Source: Streptomyces sp. SPB162 (GTDB taxonomy: Bacteria; Actinomycetota; Actinomycetes; Streptomycetales; Streptomycetaceae). Taken from it: a stretch of DNA of 64,000 nucleotides. Each line of letters begins with the position of its first letter. The first letter of the stretch is position 1. The DNA is taken from assembly GCF_029504575.1 (NCBI RefSeq), contig NZ_JAQFII010000001.1, forward strand, positions 3,231,001-3,295,000, in the 5' to 3' direction. A model generated the notes under the pieces. It saw only the letters and a list, made by a program, of their open reading frames with translations, ran no database searches and was not told where the DNA came from. This document shows, piece by piece, positions 34,911 to 42,961 of this stretch. Made by a program: the position numbers and the translations under genes.

Positions 34911-36098
34911 ATGACGGTCGACGGGGCGGTGCGGCGGATCGGCGGGGACGAGCGGCGGGCGCGACTGGGGGTGCGGCACCGGCTGGTGCCGGGGCTGCGC
35001 GCGAAGTCCGCGGAGGAGGTCGCCCGCTCGCTGGTGGCGCTGCACGCGACGGACGCGGCGACGGTGTACCTCTCGACCGCGGCGCGGCTGGCCGAGCCCG
35101 GCTTCGCGGAGGTGGAGCGGGCGCTGTACGAGGACGGCTCGCTGGTGCGGCTGCTGGCGATGCGGCGGACGTTGTTCGTCGTCACGCGGGAGTCCGCGCC
35201 GGTGGTGTACGCGGCGGCGGCCCGCGCGATCGCGGTCAGGGAGCGGGCGGGGCTGCTCAAGCACCTCGCGGAGGGCGGCGGCTGGGACGCGGTCTGGCTG
35301 GCGGAGGTCGAGGAGGCCGTGGTCGCCGCGCTGGCGACGCACGGCGAGTCGACCGCCGCGCAGTTGGGCGGGTACGAACCGCGGCTGCGCGAGCAGGTGG
35401 TCATGGCGGCCGGGAAGCCGTACGAGACGCGGCAGAACGTGGCGAGCCGCATCATCAGGGTGCTTGCCGCCGAGGGCAGGATCGCCCGGCGCAGACCGGT
35501 GGGGTCGTGGACGAGCAGCCAGTTCCGGTGGGCGGTGGCCGAACCGCTCGAGGAACCGCCCGCGGCCGAGGCGAAGGCCGCGCTGGCCCGCGACTGGCTG
35601 GCGGCCTACGGTCCCGGCACCGAGGCCGACCTCAAGTGGTGGACGGGGTGGACGCTGACGGACGTGCGCAAGGCGCTGGCCGCGGTCGGCGCCCGGCAGG
35701 TCGGGCTGGACGAGGGCACCGGATACGTGCTCCCGGAGGACGTGGAGCCGGCGCCGGACGCCGCCCCGTGGGCGGCCCTGCTCCCGGGTCTCGACCCGAC
35801 GCCGATGGGCTGGCAGCAGCGCGACTGGTTCCTGCCGGAAGAGCACCGGGCCGCGCTCTTCGACAGGACCGGCAACGTCGGACCGACGGTGTGGTGGGAC
35901 GGCCGGGTCGTCGGCGGCTGGGCGCAGCGCGCGGACGGGGAGATCGTGTGGCGGCTGCTGACCGGCCCCGGGAAGGGCCCGGGCAAGGAGGCGCCGGCGG
36001 CGATCGCCGCCGAGGCGGAGCGGCTCGGCGGCTGGTTGGGGGACGCCCGGGTCACCCCTCGGTTCCGTACGCCGTCCGAGCGCGAGCTGTCGGCCTGA
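34911..36098 (+). CDS. Winged-helix DNA-binding domain protein (HTH_42/YcaQ-like)
   Basis: 395 residues. The N-terminal portion GVRHRLVPGLRAKSAEEVARSLVALHATDAATVYLS and the central ESTAAQLGG...RIIRVLAAEGRIARRRPVGSW repeat the winged-helix pattern of the HTH_42 family. Family members such as YcaQ and AlkX are DNA glycosylases that unhook interstrand crosslinks. The conserved acidic residues needed for that activity are not obvious to me, so function is a family-level guess. Start ATG 34911. It stands alone, divergent from the ssgA-like gene. Confidence 0.8.
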   Translation: MTVDGAVRRIGGDERRARLGVRHRLVPGLRAKSAEEVARSLVALHATDAATVYLSTAARLAEPGFAEVERALYEDGSLVRLLAMRRTLFVVTRESAPVVYAAAARAIAVRERAGLLKHLAEGGGWDAVWLAEVEEAVVAALATHGESTAAQLGGYEPRLREQVVMAAGKPYETRQNVASRIIRVLAAEGRIARRRPVGSWTSSQFRWAVAEPLEEPPAAEAKAALARDWLAAYGPGTEADLKWWTGWTLTDVRKALAAVGARQVGLDEGTGYVLPEDVEPAPDAAPWAALLPGLDPTPMGWQQRDWFLPEEHRAALFDRTGNVGPTVWWDGRVVGGWAQRADGEIVWRLLTGPGKGPGKEAPAAIAAEAERLGGWLGDARVTPRFRTPSERELSA

Positions 36099-36190
36099 GG
36101 GGCGCACCGAACCGGCCCCGGCCGTGAGGACGCCGCCATCCGGGGCGCGCCGAAAGGAGACACAAGCCACTTAGCGGACACAATCCGATC

Positions 36191-36892
36191 GTGGACACTT
36201 TCTGGCGGTCGCGGTTCCTGCCGCGCCTCACGTCGCTCCTGCGCGCCGTACGGTCCTACGTCCGGAGCGCCCCCGGCACGTACCTCTGGCTGGCCATCCT
36301 GTTCGTGACGACCGTCGCCATGCACCACGTCTCGCCCTCCCAGCTGGACGAGATGCTCGGCGATCGGTCGACGAACCTGCACAACCTGTCGGAGGAGCCG
36401 GTCAGGGCGCTGATCAGGAGCGCCCTGTGGATCGACGGCGGCGGCTGGCTGCTCTACGCGTTCCTCTTCACGATCTTCCAAGCCACCGCGGAGCGCTGGC
36501 TCGGCACCCTGCGCTGGTTGACCGTCGTCCTCGTCGGCCACGTCGTGGCGACGTACATCAGCGAGGGCGTGCTGCTCTGGGCGATCCGCCAGGGCCGGGC
36601 GCCCGAGACCTCCGTCGACACCCTGGACGTGGGCGTCAGTTACGGCCTGGCGGTCGTCCAGGCCGTCCTGACGTATCTACTGGTCTTCCGCTGGCGGTTC
36701 TTCTACGGCTTCTGCGTCCTGGGCTTCTACGGTCTCGCCCTGGTGCACGGCCGTACGTTCACCGACGTCGGCCACTTCACCGCCGTACTGCTCGGCTTCG
36801 CCTGCTACCCGCTGACACGAGGGCGGCCGGGTCACCTGGACCCGGCCGCCGTCTTCTCCCGTGCCGTCCGGCGGATCAGCCGAGACGGATGA
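36191..36892 (+). CDS. Rhomboid-like membrane protein
   Basis: 233 residues with about six hydrophobic segments. DVGVSYGLAVVQAVLTYLLV contains a Ser in the position of the rhomboid nucleophile (GxSx) and VGHFTAVLLGFACYPL holds a His as in the catalytic dyad. The exact GxSG is not present, so proteolytic activity is uncertain. Start GTG 36191 (MDTFWRSRFLPRL). The 3' end overlaps the convergent D,D-carboxypeptidase gene by 17 bp. Confidence 0.75.
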   Translation: MDTFWRSRFLPRLTSLLRAVRSYVRSAPGTYLWLAILFVTTVAMHHVSPSQLDEMLGDRSTNLHNLSEEPVRALIRSALWIDGGGWLLYAFLFTIFQATAERWLGTLRWLTVVLVGHVVATYISEGVLLWAIRQGRAPETSVDTLDVGVSYGLAVVQAVLTYLLVFRWRFFYGFCVLGFYGLALVHGRTFTDVGHFTAVLLGFACYPLTRGRPGHLDPAAVFSRAVRRISRDG

Positions 36893-39293
36893 GCTTGTCC
36901 CCGAAGGACGGCTCCGCGAGGTCCGACTGGAGTGCCACCGGCACCTTCGTCTCGCCCGTGCCGGCGCCGAGGCTCAGCGTGCCGATCTCGGTCCCGGCCT
37001 TCGCCGCGTGCGGAAGGCCGGCCGTGCCGGCCGCCAGCTTCAGGTCGGACTTCAGGCCCGACCAGCCGATCGCCGTCAGGTCCTTGGTGGCGACCACCGG
37101 CGTCTTCCCGCCGAGACCGTCGTCCACATAGCCGACGACGGCTCCCTTCTTCACCACCACCGCCGAGGTGAGCGCGGCGCGCGCACCCCTGATCAGCGTG
37201 TCACTGGTGGACAGGGCGTACGCCAGCATGTCGTTGGGCGTCGAGCCCTTGCGCTGCTGCAGGACCACACCGATGATCATCCGCGGCTTGCCGTCGATGG
37301 TCTTCTGCGCCGCCCACATCAGGGCGCCGGCCGCCGGGGTGCTGGAGCCGGTCTTGATGCCGATGACGCCCGGGGAGGTCGCCAGCAGGCCGTTGTTGTT
37401 GTAGAGCTTCGGCACGCCGGGGACCACCGCGTCCGGCATGGCCACCACGGAGCGGAAGACGTCGTTCTTCATGACCGTCCGCGCCAGCATCAGCTGGTCG
37501 ACCGCCGTGGACTTCGTCGTCTCCTCGAATCCGCTCGCCCCGGTGTACGTCGTGTTCTTCATACCCAGGTCGGTGGCGGCCTTCTGCATCTTGACGACGA
37601 AAGCTTCCTGCGTACCGGAGTCCCAGCGGGCCAGCGCGCGGGCGATGTTGTTGCCGGACGGGATCAGCAGCAGCTGCAGCAGCTGCCGCTCGGTGAACTC
37701 CTGGCCGAGCTTGACCTGCACCCTGGACTCGTCGACCGACGCCGCCTCGTCCGCGGCGGTCTGGTCGATCTTGATCTTCGGGCCGGTCTCCTTCCCCTTG
37801 AGCGGGTGGTCGCGAAGGATCAGGTACGCGGTCATCACCTTCGTGACGCTCGCGATCGGCACCGGGGTCTGCGCGCCGCGCACTCCCAGGCTCCCGAGGC
37901 CCTCGACCTCGGCGACCGACTGGCCCATCACCGGCCACGGCAGCGACAGCTGACCGCCCTCGAAGGTGTACGACGACGCCGAGGTCAGCGTCAGCTCCGG
38001 AGCCGGCAGCGGACGCAGCGACTGCGCGACCGCGATGGCGATCAGCAGCAGCACCACCAGCGGCGTCCAGATCTTGAACCGCCTGACCACCGTCCGCATC
38101 TTCGTCTCGGGCGGCGGCGGGGTGTTCGTCAGCTCCGCCAACAGCTTCAGCGGCTGCGCGGGCGCGGGCGGCAGCGGGAACGGCATCTGCCGGGTGCCCT
38201 CGGGTCCGGCCGCGGGCTCCGCGGCGGGAGCGGGGGCGGGAGCGGTCGGCGCCGGGGCGGAAGCGGTGGGTGCCGGTGCCGCCGGTGCCGAAGTGGCGGC
38301 GGGGGCGGACGGGGCCGCCGGGGCCTTCGGGGCCGCCGTTGCGGGAGCGGCCTGCTGGACCGGGCGCTCCACCTCCGGCCACGCGAGGGCGTACGGGGAC
38401 GCCGACTGCTCCTGTGACGCCCGCGAAGGCTCCGCGGGCGATTCCGTGCGCGGGGCGGCCGGGACGTCCGCCGGGGCGCTCCTGGCGGCTTTCCACTCCG
38501 GCTTGCGGTCAGCCGGAACGTCGGCCGGAGCGTCGGCCGGGTCCCGCACGGCCGCCGGCGCTTTCGCCGGCGCCTCGGCCGGCGCCTCGGCCGCTTCCGG
38601 CACCGCGGCGTCGCGGGGCTCGTCCTGCGGCTCGGCCGCGGGCTCATCTGCGGGCTCGTCCGCCCGGTCGTCCGCCGGTTCTTCCTCGGGTGCGGCAGCC
38701 GCTCCCGGCGCATCGGACGCGTCAGGCCCGTCGGCCACGTCCTCCGGTTGCGCGTCCTCCGGTTGCGCGTCCTCCGGCTCGACGGGCTCCTCGGCGCGCT
38801 CGGCACGCCCGTCGACGGACTCGTCAAGCGACCCGCCGTCGGCCGACTCCGGTTCCGTCACGGAATCCGCCGTGGTGTCCACCGCCGGAGGGACGGGCGC
38901 ATCGGCGGGCGCTGCGTCATCCGCCTCGTCGTGCGCGTCCTCGAGGGCCGTAGGTTCCACGAGGGCGTTGTCTGGACCGGATACGTCGTTCGGCGTAGCT
39001 CGACTAGTACCGGACGCAGACGCGTCCGACTGGCGCGGCAGGCTTCCGCCACCGCCGTCCGCGTCCTCGCCGGTGATCCCCACCGGGGCCTCGGCGGTCG
39101 CCGGGTGATCTTCCGGGAGGGGGTCGGCGCCGGGTACCGGGTCGTCGGGCAGGCCGCCGTGCTCCTCGCGTACGGCCTCAGGCACCACATCGTGCCCACG
39201 GAACACCGTCAGCCTCGGATCGAGCGCCTTCTGCTCGGCCGCCACCCCCAACGACTCCTGCTGCTGCTCCCTGCCGGGGGACTCGCCCGCCAC
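36876..39293 (-). CDS. D-alanyl-D-alanine carboxypeptidase (S11 family) with long disordered N-terminus
   Basis: 805 residues. The first 390 or so are low-complexity Ala/Pro/Glu/Asp sequence with short repeats (EDAQPEDAQPED, PADEPADEPAAEP, APAAPAPTASAPAP). One transmembrane helix follows (IWTPLVVLLLIAIAVAQ, about 405-421), then an extracytoplasmic S11 domain. Catalytic motifs: SVTK (about 481), SGN (about 548), KTG (about 646). Such enzymes trim the terminal D-Ala from peptidoglycan stems. Start GTG 39293 has GGAGGAGG 5 nt upstream; the GTG at 39308 overlaps it. The cytoplasmic tail is far longer than in typical DacA/DacC. Confidence 0.88.
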   Translation of the reverse strand: MAGESPGREQQQESLGVAAEQKALDPRLTVFRGHDVVPEAVREEHGGLPDDPVPGADPLPEDHPATAEAPVGITGEDADGGGGSLPRQSDASASGTSRATPNDVSGPDNALVEPTALEDAHDEADDAAPADAPVPPAVDTTADSVTEPESADGGSLDESVDGRAERAEEPVEPEDAQPEDAQPEDVADGPDASDAPGAAAAPEEEPADDRADEPADEPAAEPQDEPRDAAVPEAAEAPAEAPAKAPAAVRDPADAPADVPADRKPEWKAARSAPADVPAAPRTESPAEPSRASQEQSASPYALAWPEVERPVQQAAPATAAPKAPAAPSAPAATSAPAAPAPTASAPAPTAPAPAPAAEPAAGPEGTRQMPFPLPPAPAQPLKLLAELTNTPPPPETKMRTVVRRFKIWTPLVVLLLIAIAVAQSLRPLPAPELTLTSASSYTFEGGQLSLPWPVMGQSVAEVEGLGSLGVRGAQTPVPIASVTKVMTAYLILRDHPLKGKETGPKIKIDQTAADEAASVDESRVQVKLGQEFTERQLLQLLLIPSGNNIARALARWDSGTQEAFVVKMQKAATDLGMKNTTYTGASGFEETTKSTAVDQLMLARTVMKNDVFRSVVAMPDAVVPGVPKLYNNNGLLATSPGVIGIKTGSSTPAAGALMWAAQKTIDGKPRMIIGVVLQQRKGSTPNDMLAYALSTSDTLIRGARAALTSAVVVKKGAVVGYVDDGLGGKTPVVATKDLTAIGWSGLKSDLKLAAGTAGLPHAAKAGTEIGTLSLGAGTGETKVPVALQSDLAEPSFGDKLIRLG

Positions 39294-39317
39294 GCAGACC
39301 TCCTCCACACATCACGA

Positions 39318-39349
39318 GGGGCGTCCCCGTGCGCGACGCACGACGCCCC
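39318..39349. promoter_or_regulatory. Inverted repeat in the leader of the carboxypeptidase gene
   Basis: GGGGCGTC (39318-39325) pairs with GACGCCCC (39342-39349) and encloses a smaller hairpin GTGCG-CGA-CGCAC. It lies 25-56 bp upstream of the GTG start, so it may be an operator or an mRNA structure. Confidence 0.4.
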
Positions 39350-39553
39350 ATCTCATTCCACCAGTTTCCAGTTCCCGGCCTGGAAGCCCCTATCAGACCC
39401 GCCGGAACCGATCGCGGCCCGTCTGCGACACCACCGCTCACCCCCTAGACGAGAACGACATACCAGTCGGTTCCATCCCGAACACTCCAGGCGCTCTCGA
39501 CAGATGAATGTGAGAGGCGTCACCCTGTCATTCATCCACGCGGGGAGGCATGG

Positions 39554-40267
39554 ATGGGCAAGAGCCGCAGAACGATTCCGGAAGAGCTGTTGCTGCTCGC
39601 TCTGGACCCGACGACCGGGACCACAGCGCAGCCGCAATCGCTCGACCTCGGCCTCGCCGGGGCACAGCTCGTCGAGCTGGCCCTGGCTGGACGGATAGCC
39701 CCTGATGGGGATCGTATCGCCGTGGTACACCCACGGCCGACAGGAGATCCGACACTGGACTCCGCGCTGGAACTGCTGCGCCGACGTGGCAGTCCGGTTC
39801 GCGCCGTCCACTGGATCGGCGGGCCCCGCCTGGGGCTGCGCCAGACGTATCTCGCGCATCTGGAGCGGTGCGGCATGGTGCATGCCGTGGCGGGACAGAT
39901 GTGCGGGGTGCTGCCGACGACTCGCTACCAGGCGAGCGACAGCGAGGTCAGCCGGGACATCAGAGCCCGGCTCGACAACGCGATCCGCACCGGCGTCCCG
40001 CCGGACCCGCGGACCGCGGCTCTCGCTGCCCTCGCCCATGCGGTGGGCCTCGGCAAGCACCTGTATCCGGGCAACGAGGGCCGGTCTTCGCGATCGCGCC
40101 TGCGGGACCTGATCAGGTACGACCCGATGGGCGGCCTCGTCGCGCACGCCGTCATGGACGTGCAGAACGGCGCCGCGGCACAGCCGAAGCGGGCTCCCGT
40201 GCAGGGACGTCCCGCAGCGGTGGGGCCGGCCGGCCACAGCAGCATGGCCCGTGCCGGAGCGCGCTAG
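39554..40267 (+). CDS. GPP34/VPS74-type phosphoinositide-binding-like protein
   Basis: 237 residues. Family features: TIPEELLLLALDPTTG at the N-terminus, LDLGLAGAQLVELALAGRI, and ARLDNAIRTGVPPDPRTAALAALAHAVGL followed by LVAHAVMDVQ. Eukaryotic GPP34 binds phosphatidylinositol-4-phosphate in the Golgi; the many Streptomyces copies have no assigned role. Start ATG 39554 with GGGGAGG upstream. It is divergent from the carboxypeptidase gene. Confidence 0.88.
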   Translation: MGKSRRTIPEELLLLALDPTTGTTAQPQSLDLGLAGAQLVELALAGRIAPDGDRIAVVHPRPTGDPTLDSALELLRRRGSPVRAVHWIGGPRLGLRQTYLAHLERCGMVHAVAGQMCGVLPTTRYQASDSEVSRDIRARLDNAIRTGVPPDPRTAALAALAHAVGLGKHLYPGNEGRSSRSRLRDLIRYDPMGGLVAHAVMDVQNGAAAQPKRAPVQGRPAAVGPAGHSSMARAGAR

Positions 40268-40491
40268 CGGCGCCCCGGAGCGGTGACCCGTGGCAGTGCA
40301 CGGGGCGGAGTTCGCAGTACCCGGCACAGCGCAGTACCCGGTACAAGGGCTGTACACAGGCGGCAGTACGCAGACAGTGAGGACGGTGGGCAAGGGCACG
40401 GTGTCCGGCGGCAGGGACCGGACAGCGCAGGCCCACCCTCCTCAAGGACCGTTCCCCGGTCTTCGGCCCGGGGACGACCGAAAGCCGCTGT
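40268..40491. other. Intergenic region without a gene
   Basis: Contains short direct repeats of GCAGTACCCGG/CAGTACGCAG and two GTAC-rich palindromes (GGTACAAGGGCTGTACAC). No convincing coding sequence or promoter. Confidence 0.5.
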
Positions 40492-40541
40492 GACGCGCGG
40501 GGTGGGGCACCGGCCAATGCCGGTCCCCCACCCCGCGCGTC
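40492..40541 (+). terminator. Strong hairpin terminator after the GPP34 gene
   Basis: A 23-bp stem with one mismatch (40492-40514 against 40519-40541) closed by the loop CAAT, followed by GCGTTTGT. Confidence 0.8.
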
Positions 40542-40598
40542 GCGTTTGTGCCGTTCGTAGGACCAATCGTCTGCGCGCCGGCGACCGGTAGTGGCAGG

Positions 40599-40612
40599 CT
40601 GCTGATCAGCAG
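40599..40612. promoter_or_regulatory. Perfect 14-bp palindrome upstream of the XRE regulator
   Basis: CTGCTGATCAGCAG, centred about 67 bp before the start of the XRE gene, in the expected promoter zone; a candidate autoregulatory site. Confidence 0.5.
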
Positions 40613-40672
40613 TAGACGGCCAGTAGCGGGGCGGCCGTACAGGAGCGAAGTACGGAACCGGAGGTGCCCTCT

Positions 40673-41530
40673 GTGGTCGCCAATGCCAATCCCACCGTCA
40701 GGCGACGCCGACTAGGATCGGAGTTGCGCAAGCTGCGCGAACTGAGGGGGATGACGGCCGAGGAAGTCGCGGCCCGCCTGCTCGTCTCGCAGTCCAAGAT
40801 CAGCCGACTGGAGAACGGGCGCCGCAGCATCAGCCAGCGTGACGTCCGCGACCTGTGCAGCGTCTACGCCGTCGAGGACCACCGCATCGTGGACTCCCTC
40901 ATGCAGATGGCCAAGGAGTCGCGCCAGCAGGGCTGGTGGCACGCTTTCGGCGATGTGCCGTACAGCGTCTATATCGGCCTCGAGACCGAAGCCGCGTCGG
41001 TCCGGAACTACGAGTCCCTGCTCATCCCCGGGCTCCTCCAGACGCGCGAGTACGCGCATGCCGTCGTCACGGGCATGGAGCCGGAGGCCACTCCGGCGGA
41101 GATCGACAAGCGCACCGAGGTGCGCATGAAGCGACAGGACCGGGTGAACGACCCGGACAATCCGCTGCGTTTCTGGGCGGTCTTCGACGAGTCCGCGCTG
41201 CGCCGGGTCGTCGGCGACCGGCACGTGATGAGCGAGCAGATCGAGCGGCTCGTGGAACTCAGCCACGCGCCCAACGTCACGGTGCAGGTACTCCCGTACA
41301 CCGTGGGAGCCCACCCCGGAATGGTCGGGACCTTCTCGCTCCTGGAGTTCGCCGAGGCCTCCGACTCCAGCGTGGTGTATCTGGAGGGCGTCACCAGCGA
41401 CCTGTACCTGGAGAAGCCGATCGAGGTGCAGCAGTACAGCGTGATGTACGAGCACCTCAGGGCCCAGGCTCTCAACACCGATCAGACACGGCAGTTCATG
41501 ATCGACATCGCCAAGGAGTACACCCGCTGA
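40673..41530 (+). CDS. XRE-family regulator with DUF5753 domain
   Basis: 285 residues. N-terminal helix-turn-helix (RKLRELRGMTAEEVAARLLVSQSKISRLENGRR), then the DUF5753 domain from about residue 95 (NYESLLIPGLLQTREYAHAVV, RFWAVFDESALRRVVG, VQVLPYTVGAHPGMVGTFSLLEF). This architecture with a small DUF397 gene downstream is a hallmark of Streptomyces WhiJ-like regulator pairs linked to development. Start GTG 40673 has GGAGG 8 nt upstream; the GTG at 40664 lies in that site. Confidence 0.93.
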   Translation: MVANANPTVRRRRLGSELRKLRELRGMTAEEVAARLLVSQSKISRLENGRRSISQRDVRDLCSVYAVEDHRIVDSLMQMAKESRQQGWWHAFGDVPYSVYIGLETEAASVRNYESLLIPGLLQTREYAHAVVTGMEPEATPAEIDKRTEVRMKRQDRVNDPDNPLRFWAVFDESALRRVVGDRHVMSEQIERLVELSHAPNVTVQVLPYTVGAHPGMVGTFSLLEFAEASDSSVVYLEGVTSDLYLEKPIEVQQYSVMYEHLRAQALNTDQTRQFMIDIAKEYTR

Positions 41531-41710
41531 CCAGCGGTCCACGCGAGCGGGCCGCACGGTACACCCTGTACCCGTCAGCGTGGAAGAGATCAAGAAATAT
41601 GCCATCCGGTCGAGTGAACGACACCCTCCAGAAGCCGAGGTGACGCGTACCTTCGGGGATGTCTCGAGGCGCTAGCGCTTCACTGTCATCCGCACGGTTC
41701 AGGAGCGACC

Positions 41711-41920
41711 ATGACTGCTCGGCACGTGATCACGACAGAGTGGAAGAAGTCTTCCTACTCTGGCAACAACGGGAACTGCGTGGAGGTTTGTGCCCCCACC
41801 GCCGACCGCGTCGCGGTGCGCGACTCGAAGGACCCTTACGGCCCGGCTCTCGCTTTCGATCCGGAGGTGTGGTCGGCGTTCGTGGACCACGTCACCCGGG
41901 GGACCTTCGATCGCATCTGA
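41711..41920 (+). CDS. DUF397 domain protein
   Basis: 69 residues: TEWKKSSYSGNNGNCVEVCAP, then VAVRDSKDPYGPALAFDPEVWSAFV, the complete DUF397 signature. These small proteins act with the XRE/DUF5753 regulator encoded just upstream and are thought to antagonise or sense for it. The 180-bp gap between the two genes is longer than usual. Confidence 0.92.
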   Translation: MTARHVITTEWKKSSYSGNNGNCVEVCAPTADRVAVRDSKDPYGPALAFDPEVWSAFVDHVTRGTFDRI

Positions 41921-41939
41921 CAGCGTCCCGAAGCGCACA

Positions 41940-41979
41940 GAGCCCTCTCGACTGGCCGCCGTCCGAGCCGAGAGGGCTC
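41940..41979 (+). terminator. Hairpin terminator after the DUF397 gene
   Basis: GAGCCCTCTCG-type stem of 11 bp (41940-41950 against 41969-41979) with an 18-nt loop. Confidence 0.7.
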
Positions 41980-42005
41980 AGGCTTGTCCCGCTCCAAAGG
42001 TCAGG

Positions 42006-42845
42006 TCAGCGCAGTTCGTTGACGTAGGTGTCCGTGCCGGGGACGGTGGGGACGAAGGGTGCCACCAGTTCGACGCGGCCCAGGCCGGAGGCGGCGACCT
42101 CGTCGTCCAGGCCGGTGAAGTGGGCGTCCCAGGCCTCGCGGGGATCCCGCTGCAGGAACCAGAGCAGCGTCAGGCGGGTGTCCACCCCCTCGACCTGCTT
42201 CACGTAGGTCATCCGGTCTCCCGGCAGCGGCGTCGGCTTGAAGATGGTCACCATCGCGGCCGGTGAGCCCGCGAGGCGCTTGGGCAGGTGCCGGGAGCGC
42301 AGCCACTCCAGCAGTTCCTCGCGCTGCTCGGGCGACTCGGCGTCGATGACCTCGACGACCAGCCCGGTGTAGGGGTGGTCGAGCGCGTGGAAGTCCCGGG
42401 GGCCCGCGGCGCCGTCGCGGTAGACGGTGGCGGCGTGGTCCTGGAACGCGGTGAAGACGTGGGTGCGGTCCTGGTAGACCCGGCCGTCCCGGTTGAGGCG
42501 CTTGTTGATGCCGACGGTCCACTTCATGTGGTCGTCGTAGCGGCCGGCGGTGACCCAGTAGGTGGAGATGTAGCAGCCGGCGGTGACCGGCTGGGCCACC
42601 GCGGACTTCTCCGGGTAGCGGAGCAGCTGCAGGTCGCGGGTGGCGACCCAGCGGCGCCCGGCGTACATCCAGGGCATCGCCATCGCGCCCGCGATGAAGT
42701 GGTCGTCCTCGTACCAGCGGTTGTAGGCGTACTCGTGGCCCGGCAGGGGTTCCACCATGGTGATCAGGGCGTGCCCGACCCGCACCCCGTACGGCCCGAC
42801 GGAGGCCAGCTCCGCGTACACCTCGCTGCGCGTCTCTTCTGTCAT
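42006..42845 (-). CDS. Conserved hypothetical protein, dimeric alpha-beta-barrel type (EthD-like)
   Basis: 279 residues, no signal or membrane segment. The start GHALITMVEPLPGHEYAYNRWYEDDHFIAGAM resembles EthD/dimeric-barrel proteins (V..EP.P..E..YNRWYED.H), and a second similar half appears near VVEVIDAESPEQREELLEWLRSRHLPK. This suggests two tandem ferredoxin-like barrels. Such folds host non-haem or cofactor-free oxygenation and decarboxylation. Start ATG 42845. A perfect CTGACG-N3-CGTCAG box ends 15 bp upstream, placing it in the regulon described in the findings. Function in that pathway unknown. Confidence 0.75.
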   Translation of the reverse strand: MTEETRSEVYAELASVGPYGVRVGHALITMVEPLPGHEYAYNRWYEDDHFIAGAMAMPWMYAGRRWVATRDLQLLRYPEKSAVAQPVTAGCYISTYWVTAGRYDDHMKWTVGINKRLNRDGRVYQDRTHVFTAFQDHAATVYRDGAAGPRDFHALDHPYTGLVVEVIDAESPEQREELLEWLRSRHLPKRLAGSPAAMVTIFKPTPLPGDRMTYVKQVEGVDTRLTLLWFLQRDPREAWDAHFTGLDDEVAASGLGRVELVAPFVPTVPGTDTYVNELR

Positions 42846-42859
42846 GCCTACAGGTGTAG

Positions 42860-42874
42860 CTGACGATACGTCAG
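42860..42874. promoter_or_regulatory. Regulon box 1 (CTGACG-ATA-CGTCAG)
   Basis: Perfect 6-3-6 palindrome between the EthD-like gene (start 42845, minus) and the aminotransferase gene (start 42962, plus). One of five identical-arm copies in the window. Confidence 0.88.
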
Positions 42875-42961
42875 GTGGGGAAGGGCCGGTCGCGGACCGC
42901 GTCCCGTCCGCGGATCGGCGAAATGGGTGGACAGGCCACGGATTCTTCGTAGGCTTCGCGC

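Noticed and set aside
39318..39349. Inverted repeat before the carboxypeptidase gene as a rho-independent terminator
   Set aside because: It lies in the gap between two divergent genes, so no transcript should need termination there; listed as a leader or operator candidate instead.
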